From BOG-908 sp965198855 (lineage in GTDB: Bacteria > Pseudomonadota > Alphaproteobacteria > Acetobacterales > Acetobacteraceae): a DNA stretch of 64,000 bases. The stretch's first letter is position 1; the number at the start of each line of letters is the position of its first letter. The DNA lies in assembly GCA_965198855.1 (NCBI GenBank), contig CBDAPZ010000001.1, positions 2,170,001-2,234,000 of the forward strand, given 5' to 3'. The notes beneath the pieces were generated by a model that did not search any database, had not been told where the DNA came from, and worked only from the letters and a program-made list of their open reading frames with translations. The translations under genes and the position numbers were made by a program. Below, piece after piece: positions 40,091-49,022 of this stretch.

Positions 40091-42757
40091 ATGACAGACG
40101 TCGTCGTCGTAGAGTCGCCCGCCAAGGCTAAGACAATAAACAAGTATCTTGGCAACGGCTACACCGTGCTCGCAAGCTTCGGCCATGTGCGCGATCTGCC
40201 GCCGAAGGATGGGTCCGTCCGACCCGACGAGAATTTCGCCATGGATTGGGAGGCCGACGAGCGCGGCAATCGGCAGGTTTCCGCCATCGTCAAGGCGCTC
40301 AAGGGTGCACACACCCTCTATCTCGCCACCGACCCGGATCGCGAGGGCGAGGCGATCTCCTGGCATGTGCGTGCCATGCTGGAAGAGAAGAAGGCGCTAA
40401 AGGGCGTCGACGTCCAACGCATCACTTTTAATGAGATCACCAAGACCGCGGTGCAGCGGGCGATGAAGCAGCCGCGCGATCTCGATATGCCGCTGATCGA
40501 GGCGTATCTGGCCCGCCGAGCACTCGATTACCTGGTGGGCTTCACCCTGTCCCCGGTGCTGTGGCGCAAGCTACCCGGCAGCCGAAGTGCCGGGCGCGTG
40601 CAATCGGTGGCGTTGCGTCTGATCTGCGAGCGTGAAGCCGAGATCGAGATTTTTAAGCCGCGCGAATACTGGAGCGTCGAGGCGCATTTCCTCACCCCGG
40701 CTGGCGCGCCGTTCACCGCAAGATTGTCGCATCTCGACGGCAAGAAGCTGGAGCAGTTCGACCTTAATAATGCCGAGCTTGCCAATCGTGCGAAGGCCGC
40801 CGTCGAGGCCGGCAGCTTTTCGGTGGCCGCCGTCGAGCGCCGCCGGGTCAAGCGCAATCCGCCGGCACCCTTCACCACCTCCACCCTGCAGCAGGAAGCC
40901 AGCCGCAAGCTCGGCATGGGTGCGCAGGCGATCATGCGCACCGCGCAGCAACTCTATGAAGGTGTAGAACTCGCCGGCGAGACGACGGGCCTCATCACCT
41001 ATATGCGGACCGACGGCGTGCAGATGGCGCGTGAGGCGATCGATTCCATTCGCGGCCATGTCGGCGAGCATTTCGGCACCCAATATGTGCCGGCAGCGCC
41101 GCGTGAATATGTCAGCAAGGCGAAAAACGCACAGGAAGCGCATGAGGCCGTGCGCCCTACCGACGTGGACCGCACGCCGGAGAGCATGGCGCCGTTCCTC
41201 AACCACGAACAGAAAGGCCTGTACGAGCTGATCTGGAAGCGCGCCGTCGCCAGCCAGATGCAGTCCGCCGAGCTCGATCAGGTGGCGGTAACGGTTGCCA
41301 GCGGCGGCACCAAATTGCGTGCTAACGGCTCGATCATCGCGTTCGACGGGTTCCTAAAACTCTATCGCGAAGGCAGCGACGAGGACGAAGACGAAGATAG
41401 CCGCATGTTGCCGCCGATGGCCGAGCGCGATCCGCTGGCACGCGACAAAGTCAGCGCGGACCAGCATTTCACCCAACCGCCGCCGCGCTATTCCGAAGCA
41501 AGCCTGGTGAAGAAGATGGAGGAACTCGGCATTGGCCGCCCCTCCACCTATGCTTCGATCCTTACAGTGTTGCGAGATCGCAACTATGTGCGGCTCGAGG
41601 CGCGTCGCTTCATCCCGGAAGATCGCGGCCGTCTGGTCACCGCCTTCCTGACCGGATTCTTCGAACGCTATGTCGATACCGGTTTTACCGCCGGCCTCGA
41701 GGCAAAGCTCGACGATATTTCTGATGGCCGCATGGATTGGCGCGCCTTGATGCGCGATTTCTGGGAAGAGTTCTCAAAGGCCATCGCGCAGACGAAGGAT
41801 CTGAAAATCTCCGACGTGGTCGATGCGCTCGACCGCGATCTCGGCCCGCATTTCTTCCCGCCACGTGACGACGGCACCGACCCGCGCGTCTGCCAGGCCT
41901 GCCACACCGGTCGTCTGGGCCTGAAACTCGGTCGCTACGGCAGTTTCATCGGCTGCTCGAACTATCCGGAATGCCAGTTCACCCGTCGCCTGGCGATCGA
42001 AGGCGGCGAAGGCGATGCCGCGACACTGAAGGACGGCATGCGCACCCTCGGGCCGCATCCGGACTCCAAGGAAGACATCACCGTGCGCCGCGGCCCTTAC
42101 GGGCTGTATGTTCAGCAGGGTGAACCCGACCCGGCCGACAAAAAGGCAAAGCCCCGTCGCACCTCTTTGCCGAAAGGCCTCGATGGCGACGCGATCACGC
42201 TGGAACAGGCCTTGGGATTGCTCTCCCTGCCACGGCTTGTCGGCACGCATCCGGAGACCGGCCAGAATATGGAAGCCGGCCTCGGCCGCTTCGGCCCCTA
42301 CATCAAGATGGGCAGCATCTTTGCGTCGCTCGACAAGGATGACGATATCCTCTCGATCGGCCTGAACCGCGCCGTGGACGTGATCGGCCGCAAGCTCGCC
42401 AGCGTGCGCGTGCTCGGCCAGCATCCAAAGGACAAACAAGACATACAGGTGCGCAAAGGCCGTTTCGGCCCATATGCACAACACGGCCAGACCGTCGCGA
42501 ATCTGCCCAAAGGCGTGATGATGGACGACATCACGCTAGAGGAAGCGATGGCGCTTCTGGCAGAACGCGGCAAGCAGTTGAAGCCGAAGGGCCGCAACGG
42601 CAAGAAAGCAGCGCCTGCCCGCAAGGCGGCACCTGCTAAAGCCGCCGCACCTGCCAAAGCCGCGGCACCCAAGAAAGCCGCCGCCAAGCCGAAAGCCAAG
42701 GCCGCGTCTGCGAAAAAGGCGCCGGCAAAAAAGAAGGAAGCCGCGCCGCAGCGATGA
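40091..42757 (+). CDS. topA: DNA topoisomerase I
   Basis: Type IA enzyme relaxing negative supercoils. 888 residues: the Toprim segment VVVVESPAKAKTINKYLGNG and ATDPDREGEAISWHV, the catalytic Tyr in GLITYMRTDGVQM, PTSTYASIL-like IGRPSTYASILTVLRDR, one four-Cys zinc ribbon (CQACHTGRLGLKLGRYGSFI ... CSNYPEC) and several ~60-residue repeats at the C-terminus. It ends in a Lys/Ala/Pro-rich tail (about 50 residues, KKAAPARKAAPAK style), a feature of high-GC and alphaproteobacterial forms that helps DNA binding. An AT-rich composite repeat separates it from rnr. Confidence 0.96.
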   Translation: MTDVVVVESPAKAKTINKYLGNGYTVLASFGHVRDLPPKDGSVRPDENFAMDWEADERGNRQVSAIVKALKGAHTLYLATDPDREGEAISWHVRAMLEEKKALKGVDVQRITFNEITKTAVQRAMKQPRDLDMPLIEAYLARRALDYLVGFTLSPVLWRKLPGSRSAGRVQSVALRLICEREAEIEIFKPREYWSVEAHFLTPAGAPFTARLSHLDGKKLEQFDLNNAELANRAKAAVEAGSFSVAAVERRRVKRNPPAPFTTSTLQQEASRKLGMGAQAIMRTAQQLYEGVELAGETTGLITYMRTDGVQMAREAIDSIRGHVGEHFGTQYVPAAPREYVSKAKNAQEAHEAVRPTDVDRTPESMAPFLNHEQKGLYELIWKRAVASQMQSAELDQVAVTVASGGTKLRANGSIIAFDGFLKLYREGSDEDEDEDSRMLPPMAERDPLARDKVSADQHFTQPPPRYSEASLVKKMEELGIGRPSTYASILTVLRDRNYVRLEARRFIPEDRGRLVTAFLTGFFERYVDTGFTAGLEAKLDDISDGRMDWRALMRDFWEEFSKAIAQTKDLKISDVVDALDRDLGPHFFPPRDDGTDPRVCQACHTGRLGLKLGRYGSFIGCSNYPECQFTRRLAIEGGEGDAATLKDGMRTLGPHPDSKEDITVRRGPYGLYVQQGEPDPADKKAKPRRTSLPKGLDGDAITLEQALGLLSLPRLVGTHPETGQNMEAGLGRFGPYIKMGSIFASLDKDDDILSIGLNRAVDVIGRKLASVRVLGQHPKDKQDIQVRKGRFGPYAQHGQTVANLPKGVMMDDITLEEAMALLAERGKQLKPKGRNGKKAAPARKAAPAKAAAPAKAAAPKKAAAKPKAKAASAKKAPAKKKEAAPQR

Positions 42758-42760
42758 GGA

Positions 42761-42855
42761 ATAAAAGTTTTTTGGTTCTCGCAGGGCGGGCGCCGCCTTT
42801 TTTCAAAAAAGAACAGCACTTCTTTTTTGAAAAAAAGAAGAAGCAAAAAACTTTT
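42761..42855. repeat. Composite AT-rich repeat: two copies in inverted arrangement
   Basis: First copy (minus orientation) starts TAAAAGTTTTTTGGTTCTC and resumes CTTTTTTCAAAAAAGAAC after an 18-base GC-rich insertion (GCAGGGCGGGCGCCGCC region). Second copy (plus orientation) is CTTCTTTTTTGAAAAAAAGA then AGAAGCAAAAAACTTTT. Lies between topA and rnr. Confidence 0.75.
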
Positions 42856-42875
42856 GTCCTCTACGGTTCTCGCTG

Positions 42876-45071
42876 ATGCGGCGTCCGCCTAAAAAGCCCA
42901 GCAAGAAGAATCCGGTTTCGACTGAGTTTCCGTCGCGTGATGCCGTCAAGCAGTTCATTCGCGAGAGCGGTGGACGTGTCGGCAAGCGGGAGATCGCGCG
43001 GGTCTTCAAGATCGGCGCGGATGACCGTGGCAAGCTGAAGGACTTGCTCGCAGACCTGTCCGGCAAGGGCGATATCGCGCCGGCTGGGCACAAAAGGTTC
43101 ACACCGCCAGGGCGCCTGCCGGAGGCGACGGTCGTGCAGGTAACGGGCACGAATGCCGATGGCGATCCGATCGCACGGCCGGTGGCGTGGGAGGGCGATG
43201 GACCGACGCCCATGATCTATATGCTGCGCGAGGCGCGGGGACAGCCGGCACTCGCACCTGGCGAACGTGTGCTTGCCAGGATGAAGCCGATCGGTCAGGG
43301 CAAATACGAGGGGCGCACGCTCAAGCGGCTGAACGACTCCGCCGCGCGCGTGCTCGGCGTGTTCAAGTCGCCCGACCGGCTGGTGCCGACGGATCGGCGC
43401 GCGAAAGCCGAATGGCGCATACCGCCGGCGGAGACCAACGGTGCGCAGGACGGCGAGATCGTTCTGGCCGAACCCCTGCCCGGCTCGGGCTATGGGTTGC
43501 GGCCGGCGGCGATCATCGAGCGGCTCGGCCATGTCGGTGATGCGCGGTCGGTCAGCCTGATCTGCATCTACACGCATGATATCCCGACCGTGTTCTCGCC
43601 CGAGGCGCTGGCGCAGGCCAAGCGCGCGCGGGCTGTGGGCCTGGGCAAGCGCACGGATCTGCGAGACGTGCCGCTGATCACCATCGACGGCGAGGACGCG
43701 CGGGATTTCGACGATGCCATCTATGCCGAACCGGACGGCGACGGTTTCCGCCTGATCGTCGCGATCGCCGACGTGGCACATTACGTGCGGCCTGACACCA
43801 TGCTCGACCGCGATGCGAAAGCACGCGGCAATAGCTGCTATTTCCCCGATCGTGTCGTGCCGATGCTGCCCGAAGAACTCTCCAATGGCTGGTGCAGCCT
43901 GCGGCCGAACGAAGAACGCGGCGTGCTCTATGTCGAGATGTTCGTTGATGCGGATGGCAAGAAGACACGCCATCGGTTTGGCCGCGGGCTGATGCGCAGC
44001 GCGGCGCGGCTCACCTATACACAGGTGCAGGATGCGTTCGACGCGGGCGAGACACTAGGCTTGGCAGACGGCTTTCTGCCCACGCTCTACGCTGCCTTCC
44101 GCGCTTTGCTGTCGGCGAGGCAAGCCCGCGGCACGCTGGATCTGGACCTGCCGGAACGCAAGGTGGTGCTCGACGAGGAAGGCAAGGTGGCCTCCATTGC
44201 GCCGCGCCCGCGTCTGGACAGCCACAAGCTGATCGAAGAGTTCATGGTGCTCGCCAATGTGGCGGCGGCCGAGGAGCTCGAACGGCTGAAACGGCCCTGC
44301 ATGTACCGGATCCATGCGCCGCCCTCGGAAGAGAAACTTTTCAACCTGCGCGGCTTCCTCTCCTCGCTCGGCTTCTCCCTGCCGCCTGGCCCAAACGTGC
44401 ATCCGCGTGATCTCGACAACATCCTCAAGAAAGTCGCCGACACCGAGCATGCGCCGATCGTCAACGAGGTGATGCTGCGCAGCCAAAGCCAGGCCGCCTA
44501 CCACCCCGACAATATCGGCCATTTCGGCTTGAGCCTTGCCCGCTATGCGCATTTCACCAGCCCGATCCGGCGCTATGCCGATCTAATGGTGCATCGCGCG
44601 CTGATCTCCGGCCTCAAGCTCGGCCTTGGCGGACTGTCCGATACCGAAATGACCGGCTTCGAGGATGCGGCCGAGCACATCTCGGCGACCGAACGCCGTG
44701 CGGCGCTGGCCGAGCGCGAGGCGATCGACCGTTACCTTTCTGCCTACATGGCGGACAAAGTTGGGGCGAGCTTCCAAGCGCGCATTTCCGGCGTGACGCG
44801 GTTCGGCCTTTTCGTCACAGTAGCGGGCAACGGTGCAACGGGGCTGATCCCGCTTTCATCCTTGCCTGATGATTACTGGATGCATGACGAAGCCAAAAAC
44901 GCCCTGATCGGACGACGGACCGGAATGGAATATCGTCTGACGCAGGATATCGCCGTGCGCCTGGCCGAAGCGAGCCCGATTACCGGCGGCTTGATCTTCG
45001 GCCTCGCCGGCAACATGGCCCCGCGCCCCGCCAAGCTACATGGCCGCGGGAGAGGCAAATCCGCGCCCTGA
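42876..45071 (+). CDS. rnr: Ribonuclease R
   Basis: Processive 3'-5' exoribonuclease that degrades structured RNA. 731 residues: basic N-terminus and helix-turn-helix (SRDAVKQFIRESGGRVGKRE), cold-shock domains, the RNB core ITIDGEDARDFDDAIYAEPD with the catalytic Asp cluster, FGLSLARYAHFTSPIRRYAD (RNB signature), a C-terminal S1 domain (SFQARISGVTRFGLFVTVAG) and a short basic tail. ATG start. The downstream S41 protease reading frame overlaps its stop. Confidence 0.95.
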   Translation: MRRPPKKPSKKNPVSTEFPSRDAVKQFIRESGGRVGKREIARVFKIGADDRGKLKDLLADLSGKGDIAPAGHKRFTPPGRLPEATVVQVTGTNADGDPIARPVAWEGDGPTPMIYMLREARGQPALAPGERVLARMKPIGQGKYEGRTLKRLNDSAARVLGVFKSPDRLVPTDRRAKAEWRIPPAETNGAQDGEIVLAEPLPGSGYGLRPAAIIERLGHVGDARSVSLICIYTHDIPTVFSPEALAQAKRARAVGLGKRTDLRDVPLITIDGEDARDFDDAIYAEPDGDGFRLIVAIADVAHYVRPDTMLDRDAKARGNSCYFPDRVVPMLPEELSNGWCSLRPNEERGVLYVEMFVDADGKKTRHRFGRGLMRSAARLTYTQVQDAFDAGETLGLADGFLPTLYAAFRALLSARQARGTLDLDLPERKVVLDEEGKVASIAPRPRLDSHKLIEEFMVLANVAAAEELERLKRPCMYRIHAPPSEEKLFNLRGFLSSLGFSLPPGPNVHPRDLDNILKKVADTEHAPIVNEVMLRSQSQAAYHPDNIGHFGLSLARYAHFTSPIRRYADLMVHRALISGLKLGLGGLSDTEMTGFEDAAEHISATERRAALAEREAIDRYLSAYMADKVGASFQARISGVTRFGLFVTVAGNGATGLIPLSSLPDDYWMHDEAKNALIGRRTGMEYRLTQDIAVRLAEASPITGGLIFGLAGNMAPRPAKLHGRGRGKSAP

Positions 45072-46579
45072 TCGCTGCGGCGCTGATCCTGCTGCTGGTC
45101 GGCACTGCGAGCGCACGCGCCGTCGCCACACCGGCCGTGGCAGGCTTCGACCTGCCGCTTGCAGCAAAGGTTTTTTCCACCGCACTCGCTTTCGCAGCAC
45201 CGCGCGTGCTCGATCCGGCGACGCCGCAATCGCTCACGCTCTGGGGCCTGCACGGCATCACCGCGCTCGACCCAGCGCTCAGTGCGGACCTTGTCGACGG
45301 CAAGCTGCAATTGACCATGGGCGGCCACGTGCTGTTCACCCGCCTAGCCCCGCTTCCGGTAGACGCCCTCGCCTGGGGGAGGATGGCGGCCGATGTGTGG
45401 AACATCGCCTATGGCCAGTCGGCAAATTTGCGCGCCGTCGGCATGCAAGGCGTCATCGCCGCCTTCTTCGACGAGATGTTCAACCATCTCGATCCCTACT
45501 CGCGCTACGAACCGCCCGAACCCGCCGAAGCCGAACGCACCAAACTCTCCGTCGATGCTGGCGCAGGACTTGGACTGCAGCAGGATAATCACGCCGTCGT
45601 CGTCGAAGACGTGGTACCGGACGGGCCAGGACAGCAAGCAGGCGTGCGTGTCGGCGACAGCATCCTTTCAATCGACGGCCGGCATCTGCGCGGCCGCGTG
45701 GAACTCGCACGCTCAATGCTTTCTGGGCTGGAGGGTTCGACCATGACGTTGCGGGTGCGCGGGCTTGACGGTGTGGTGCGCGACATTCCGATCACCCTTG
45801 CCTACGTGCCGCCTGAAACGGTCTTTGTCGAACGGAATGGCGCGATGCTGGTGATCCATATCACCAGCTTCGTGAACAACACGGCCGAGCGGTTGAGCGA
45901 AGTCATCGAAGCTGGCCTTGCCGCAAAGCCTGCGCCCTCCGCCGTGGTGATCGATCTGCGCGGCAATCGCGGCGGCTTGCTACGGCAGGCGGTCACTGCC
46001 GTGGCACTCCTCGCCGATCATGGCGTGATCGCCAGCACCGCGGGCCGCGACCCCGAAGCCACGCATGATTGGCGCATCGATGGCGGCGACCTCACCCACG
46101 GCCTTCCCGTGATCGTGCTGGTCGATGGGAGCACTGCAAGTGCTGCCGAAATCATGGCGGCCGCCCTGGCCGATCTCGGCCGCGGCGTCGTTGTCGGCAG
46201 CGCCACCCTCGGTAAAGGCCTGGTGCAGACGATCACCCGACTGCCCGATGGCGGCGAGCTCTTCATCACCTGGAGCCGCGTGCTCGCCCCGCGCGGCTGG
46301 CCGCTGCAGTCGCTGGGCGTGATGCCGCAGATCTGCACCAGCCAAAGCGACGCATTGAACCAGCAAGCCCTCCAGGACCTGGCAAAAAACGAGCAGGCCA
46401 TGGAGAAAACACTCGCCCGCTCCCGTGCCGCCCGCGCGCCACTGCCCGTGGCACAAGCCCTGGATATCCGCGCCGCCTGCCCCGCCGCCGAAGGCACCGA
46501 CGCCGACATGCAAGCCGCGACCTTCCTGGTGGCACACCCCAAGGCTTACCAGACCGCTTTGTTGCCGACTCTGCCTTAA
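45068..46579 (+). CDS. S41 family C-terminal-processing serine protease with non-canonical start
   Basis: Periplasmic S41/Ctp protease. From the GTG at 45137 the frame gives 480 residues: DEMFNHLDPYSRYEPPEPAE, a PDZ domain (GLGLQQDNHAVVVEDVVPDG, ~120-200), the catalytic Ser in VLVDGSTASAAEIMAAAL and Lys in ATLGKGLVQTI. That start lacks a signal. The same open frame upstream encodes ALIAAALILLLVGTASARAV, a textbook signal peptide, but contains no ATG, GTG or TTG back to its stop at 44885. I therefore propose a CTG start at 45068, overlapping the rnr stop (CTGA); GGGAGAGG lies about 12 bases before it. Translational coupling to rnr is likely. Confidence 0.8.
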   Translation: MIAAALILLLVGTASARAVATPAVAGFDLPLAAKVFSTALAFAAPRVLDPATPQSLTLWGLHGITALDPALSADLVDGKLQLTMGGHVLFTRLAPLPVDALAWGRMAADVWNIAYGQSANLRAVGMQGVIAAFFDEMFNHLDPYSRYEPPEPAEAERTKLSVDAGAGLGLQQDNHAVVVEDVVPDGPGQQAGVRVGDSILSIDGRHLRGRVELARSMLSGLEGSTMTLRVRGLDGVVRDIPITLAYVPPETVFVERNGAMLVIHITSFVNNTAERLSEVIEAGLAAKPAPSAVVIDLRGNRGGLLRQAVTAVALLADHGVIASTAGRDPEATHDWRIDGGDLTHGLPVIVLVDGSTASAAEIMAAALADLGRGVVVGSATLGKGLVQTITRLPDGGELFITWSRVLAPRGWPLQSLGVMPQICTSQSDALNQQALQDLAKNEQAMEKTLARSRAARAPLPVAQALDIRAACPAAEGTDADMQAATFLVAHPKAYQTALLPTLP

Positions 46580-46581
46580 AA

Positions 46582-46680
46582 GTAAGGCCAGAGGCTCTGC
46601 CCCTGGACCCCGCTGGAGGGACGCTCTCCAGACCTCTGCTATATGAAGGCAGTCCAGGCGGCAGAGCCCACGGGCCTTCC
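46582..46680 (-). repeat. GC-rich dispersed repeat, long copy, inverted
   Basis: Contains GGCCAGAGGCTCTGCCCCTG, GACCCCGCTGGAGGG and CTCCAGACCTCTGCTATAT, the reverse complement of the second half of 24234-24393. Lies between the S41 gene and the convergent EAL gene. Confidence 0.72.
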
Positions 46681-46682
46681 TT

Positions 46683-47498
46683 TCAGCGCCTAGCCGGCAA
46701 TAACAAAGAGGCGTGGAATACCTCTGGGCGGAGCGCACCACCGAAGATGGGGCCCTGGGCGTTGTCACAGCCTAGATCGGCCAGGATGTCGCGTTGGGTG
46801 GGGGTTTTGACGTGGGTGGCCAGCACGGTGGTGTCGAGTGCGTGTGCGAAGGCGATGGCGGCTTTCACGGTAAGACGTGCTGTGCGGTCGGTCACCAGGT
46901 CGCGGACGAGGGAGGGATCGAGTTTGACTGCGGTGAGGGGCAGGCGTTGCAGCATGCGTGGGCTAGCGGCGAGTGTGCCGAAATGGTCCAGCGCGAGGCC
47001 GATGCCGAGGTCGCGCAGGGCCGCGAGGCTGAGGAGGGTATGAGGGTTCTCGGTGGTCAGGGCTTGTTCCGGCAATTGGAGTTCGAGGTGCCAGGGGATG
47101 AGGCTGGAGCGTGCGAGGGCGCGTTTCGCTTGTGTGACCAGCTTGTCGGTTTGCAGCAGGTGCGGCGGAAGTTGGACGGAGACGGTGATGGCGATGCCGG
47201 TCATCGCGTTCCAGTCCTGTGCTTCGTGGCAGGCGGTTTCGATCAGCCAGCCGGCGAGGCGAGCGGCATGATCCGGGTTGGAGGGAGGGAATTCGGTCTG
47301 CAGCGATGCGTCGGCGGCGGTGAGCGTGCCGCTCGCAAGCGAATGGCGGGGTTGGATCGCCACGCTAAGGCCGGGCTGGTTGGCCTGGGGTGATTGACTG
47401 GACCAGAAGCCGAAGGCGGCCATGGCGGGGGTTGGCGTGTGGTGCGCACCCAGCCATGGCTGGTCGTTGATGTCATGGCGGCGTGGCTCGGAGTTCAT
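46683..47498 (-). CDS. Degenerate EAL-domain protein, probably catalytically inactive
   Basis: A 271-residue cytosolic protein with an EAL fold but no GGDEF or membrane segment. The usual QPIxxLxxxxxxGxEALLR segment reads AIQPRHSLASGTLTAADASL, losing the EAL Glu. The DDFG motif is LDHFGTLAASP, the KxD motif is kept (VKLDPSLVRDL), the late EGVE Glu is replaced (ATHVKT) and the terminal QG is kept (NAQGPIFGGAL). Loss of several metal ligands predicts no phosphodiesterase activity; such proteins often act as c-di-GMP sensors or partner-binding proteins. N-terminal ~45 residues are unrecognised. Confidence 0.7.
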   Translation of the reverse strand: MNSEPRRHDINDQPWLGAHHTPTPAMAAFGFWSSQSPQANQPGLSVAIQPRHSLASGTLTAADASLQTEFPPSNPDHAARLAGWLIETACHEAQDWNAMTGIAITVSVQLPPHLLQTDKLVTQAKRALARSSLIPWHLELQLPEQALTTENPHTLLSLAALRDLGIGLALDHFGTLAASPRMLQRLPLTAVKLDPSLVRDLVTDRTARLTVKAAIAFAHALDTTVLATHVKTPTQRDILADLGCDNAQGPIFGGALRPEVFHASLLLPARR

Positions 47499-47672
47499 GA
47501 TTTTCTCGTGGTTTGTGTTCCATCTCAGTTTCCGGCCAAACGTTTAAGAAACATCTAACATTATGACATATTTAGGTTTTCCAGCTTTCGTGCGGCTGGA
47601 GCAATGGGCGGGGCTTGTGCCGCCGCAGGTGATGAGCCACGTGCTGGGGCGCAGCATGGTGGGAGTTTGTGG

Positions 47673-48368
47673 ATGCTCGAGATCTGGACCTGGCCGACGC
47701 CGAATGGGCAGAAGGTGCACATCGCGCTTGAGGAGTTGAGGCTACCTTACACGATCGTGCCGGTCGAAATCGGCAAGGGCGAGCAGTTCAAGCCGGAATT
47801 CCTGGCGATCAATCCGAACCACCGCATTCCGGCGATCGTCGATACGGAGGGTCCGGGCGGGCGTTTTACGCTGTTCGAGAGCGGAGCGATCCTGATCTAT
47901 CTGGCGGAGAAAGCCGGCAAGCTGATCCCGGCCGATGCGGCCGGGCGCTATACCTGCCTGCAATGGGTGATGTTCCAGATGGGCGGTGTGGGGCCGATGT
48001 TCGGTCAGTACAATCATTTCGGCGTCTATGCGCCGGAGAAGATCCCGTATGCGATCGAGCGTTATCTCAACGAGTCGAACAGGCTGTTGCGTGTGTTGGA
48101 CAAGCGTTTGTCCGAGGCTGCCTACCTAGCGGGCGAGGATTATTCGATCGCGGATATCGCGACGTTCCCCTGGATACGCTCGATGGTGCGGCGGGAGATC
48201 CTCTCGCTCGAGGCGACGCCGGAGGTGGCGCGGTGGTACGAGGCGGTTGGGGAACGGCCCGGGGTGCAGCGCGGGATGGTGCTGATGGAAGAGAAGCAGA
48301 AACCCTTACCCATGTCGGATGAGACGCGGAGTTTGCTGTTTGGTAAGGGTCAGCACGAGAAGAGGTGA
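47673..48368 (+). CDS. Glutathione S-transferase family protein (YghU/YfcG-like)
   Basis: 231-residue thioredoxin-fold plus helical-domain GST. N-terminus MLEIWTWPTPNGQKVHIALE, GSH-binding FLAINPNHRIPAIVD and ESGAILIYLAEKAG, then the C-terminal domain YLAGEDYSIADIATFPW. The NGQKV at the N-terminal helix matches the YghU/YfcG group, which act as disulfide-bond reductases. ATG at 47673 chosen; the frame extends to 47604 with no conserved sequence. No clear operon partner. Confidence 0.88.
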   Translation: MLEIWTWPTPNGQKVHIALEELRLPYTIVPVEIGKGEQFKPEFLAINPNHRIPAIVDTEGPGGRFTLFESGAILIYLAEKAGKLIPADAAGRYTCLQWVMFQMGGVGPMFGQYNHFGVYAPEKIPYAIERYLNESNRLLRVLDKRLSEAAYLAGEDYSIADIATFPWIRSMVRREILSLEATPEVARWYEAVGERPGVQRGMVLMEEKQKPLPMSDETRSLLFGKGQHEKR

Positions 48369-48378
48369 CTTAGGGTGG

Positions 48379-48975
48379 CTAGCCGGCGCAGGCATTTCGC
48401 ATGCGCCGGCTCGTTGCAATGCCGATCAAGCCGACAGCAAGACTCCATAGGGCTGCGGGTTCGGGCACTTGCGCTACCGTTCCGGAGGCAGTGCAACCTA
48501 CCGATCCGCAGGCTTCATCGAGGGCGGGATTGTCGCTGAATACCGTCGCGTTCCACAAACCATTACCGAAGGTGAGGGAGACCGTATTCATCGAGGTGTC
48601 CCACATCAACGTTCCGCTGCCGCCGTCGATCGTTCCCTTGGTTGATTCGAACACTGTGTCCTCCTCGTCGTCCAGCACGCCGAGCCGTTCGCTACCGACA
48701 AAGAAGTTCAGCGAGAAATCTGCGAAACTGCCTGTCTGGATACATCCGCCCGGAAGGCAATCGCGGGAGAACGATTCCGGTACAAAATCATCGGCCAAGG
48801 TCAATTGGAAACTGATGGGCGATATAGGCTCATTGACGCCGGTGGAAACCAGAGGATCGAAATTGTATATGGTATCGGCGTTTGCCACCCCGCTCGTCGT
48901 CATAACGACAAGTGACGCTACAAGACCGAGAATCAGCGACGGGCACCTGACGATCACGAGCAGCTTCCTTTCCAT
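48379..48975 (-). CDS. PEP-CTERM domain protein
   Basis: 198-residue exported protein. Signal peptide (LLVIVRCPSLILGLVASLVV ... ANA), a mature beta-rich, Asp/Ser/Gly-rich region with a conserved GGC and CGSVGC cysteine pair, and a C-terminal PEP-CTERM tail VPEPAALWSLAVGLIGI followed by basic residues (RRMRN). Such tails are sorted and cleaved by exosortase during exopolysaccharide or biofilm matrix export. No exosortase is in this window. Start at MERKLL is preferred over the longer frame. Function unknown. Confidence 0.85.
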   Translation of the reverse strand: MERKLLVIVRCPSLILGLVASLVVMTTSGVANADTIYNFDPLVSTGVNEPISPISFQLTLADDFVPESFSRDCLPGGCIQTGSFADFSLNFFVGSERLGVLDDEEDTVFESTKGTIDGGSGTLMWDTSMNTVSLTFGNGLWNATVFSDNPALDEACGSVGCTASGTVAQVPEPAALWSLAVGLIGIATSRRMRNACAG

Positions 48976-49022
48976 AAACGGACTGGTCACTGCATCGTAT
49001 CGAATTCAGGCGGGTTTCTCAA

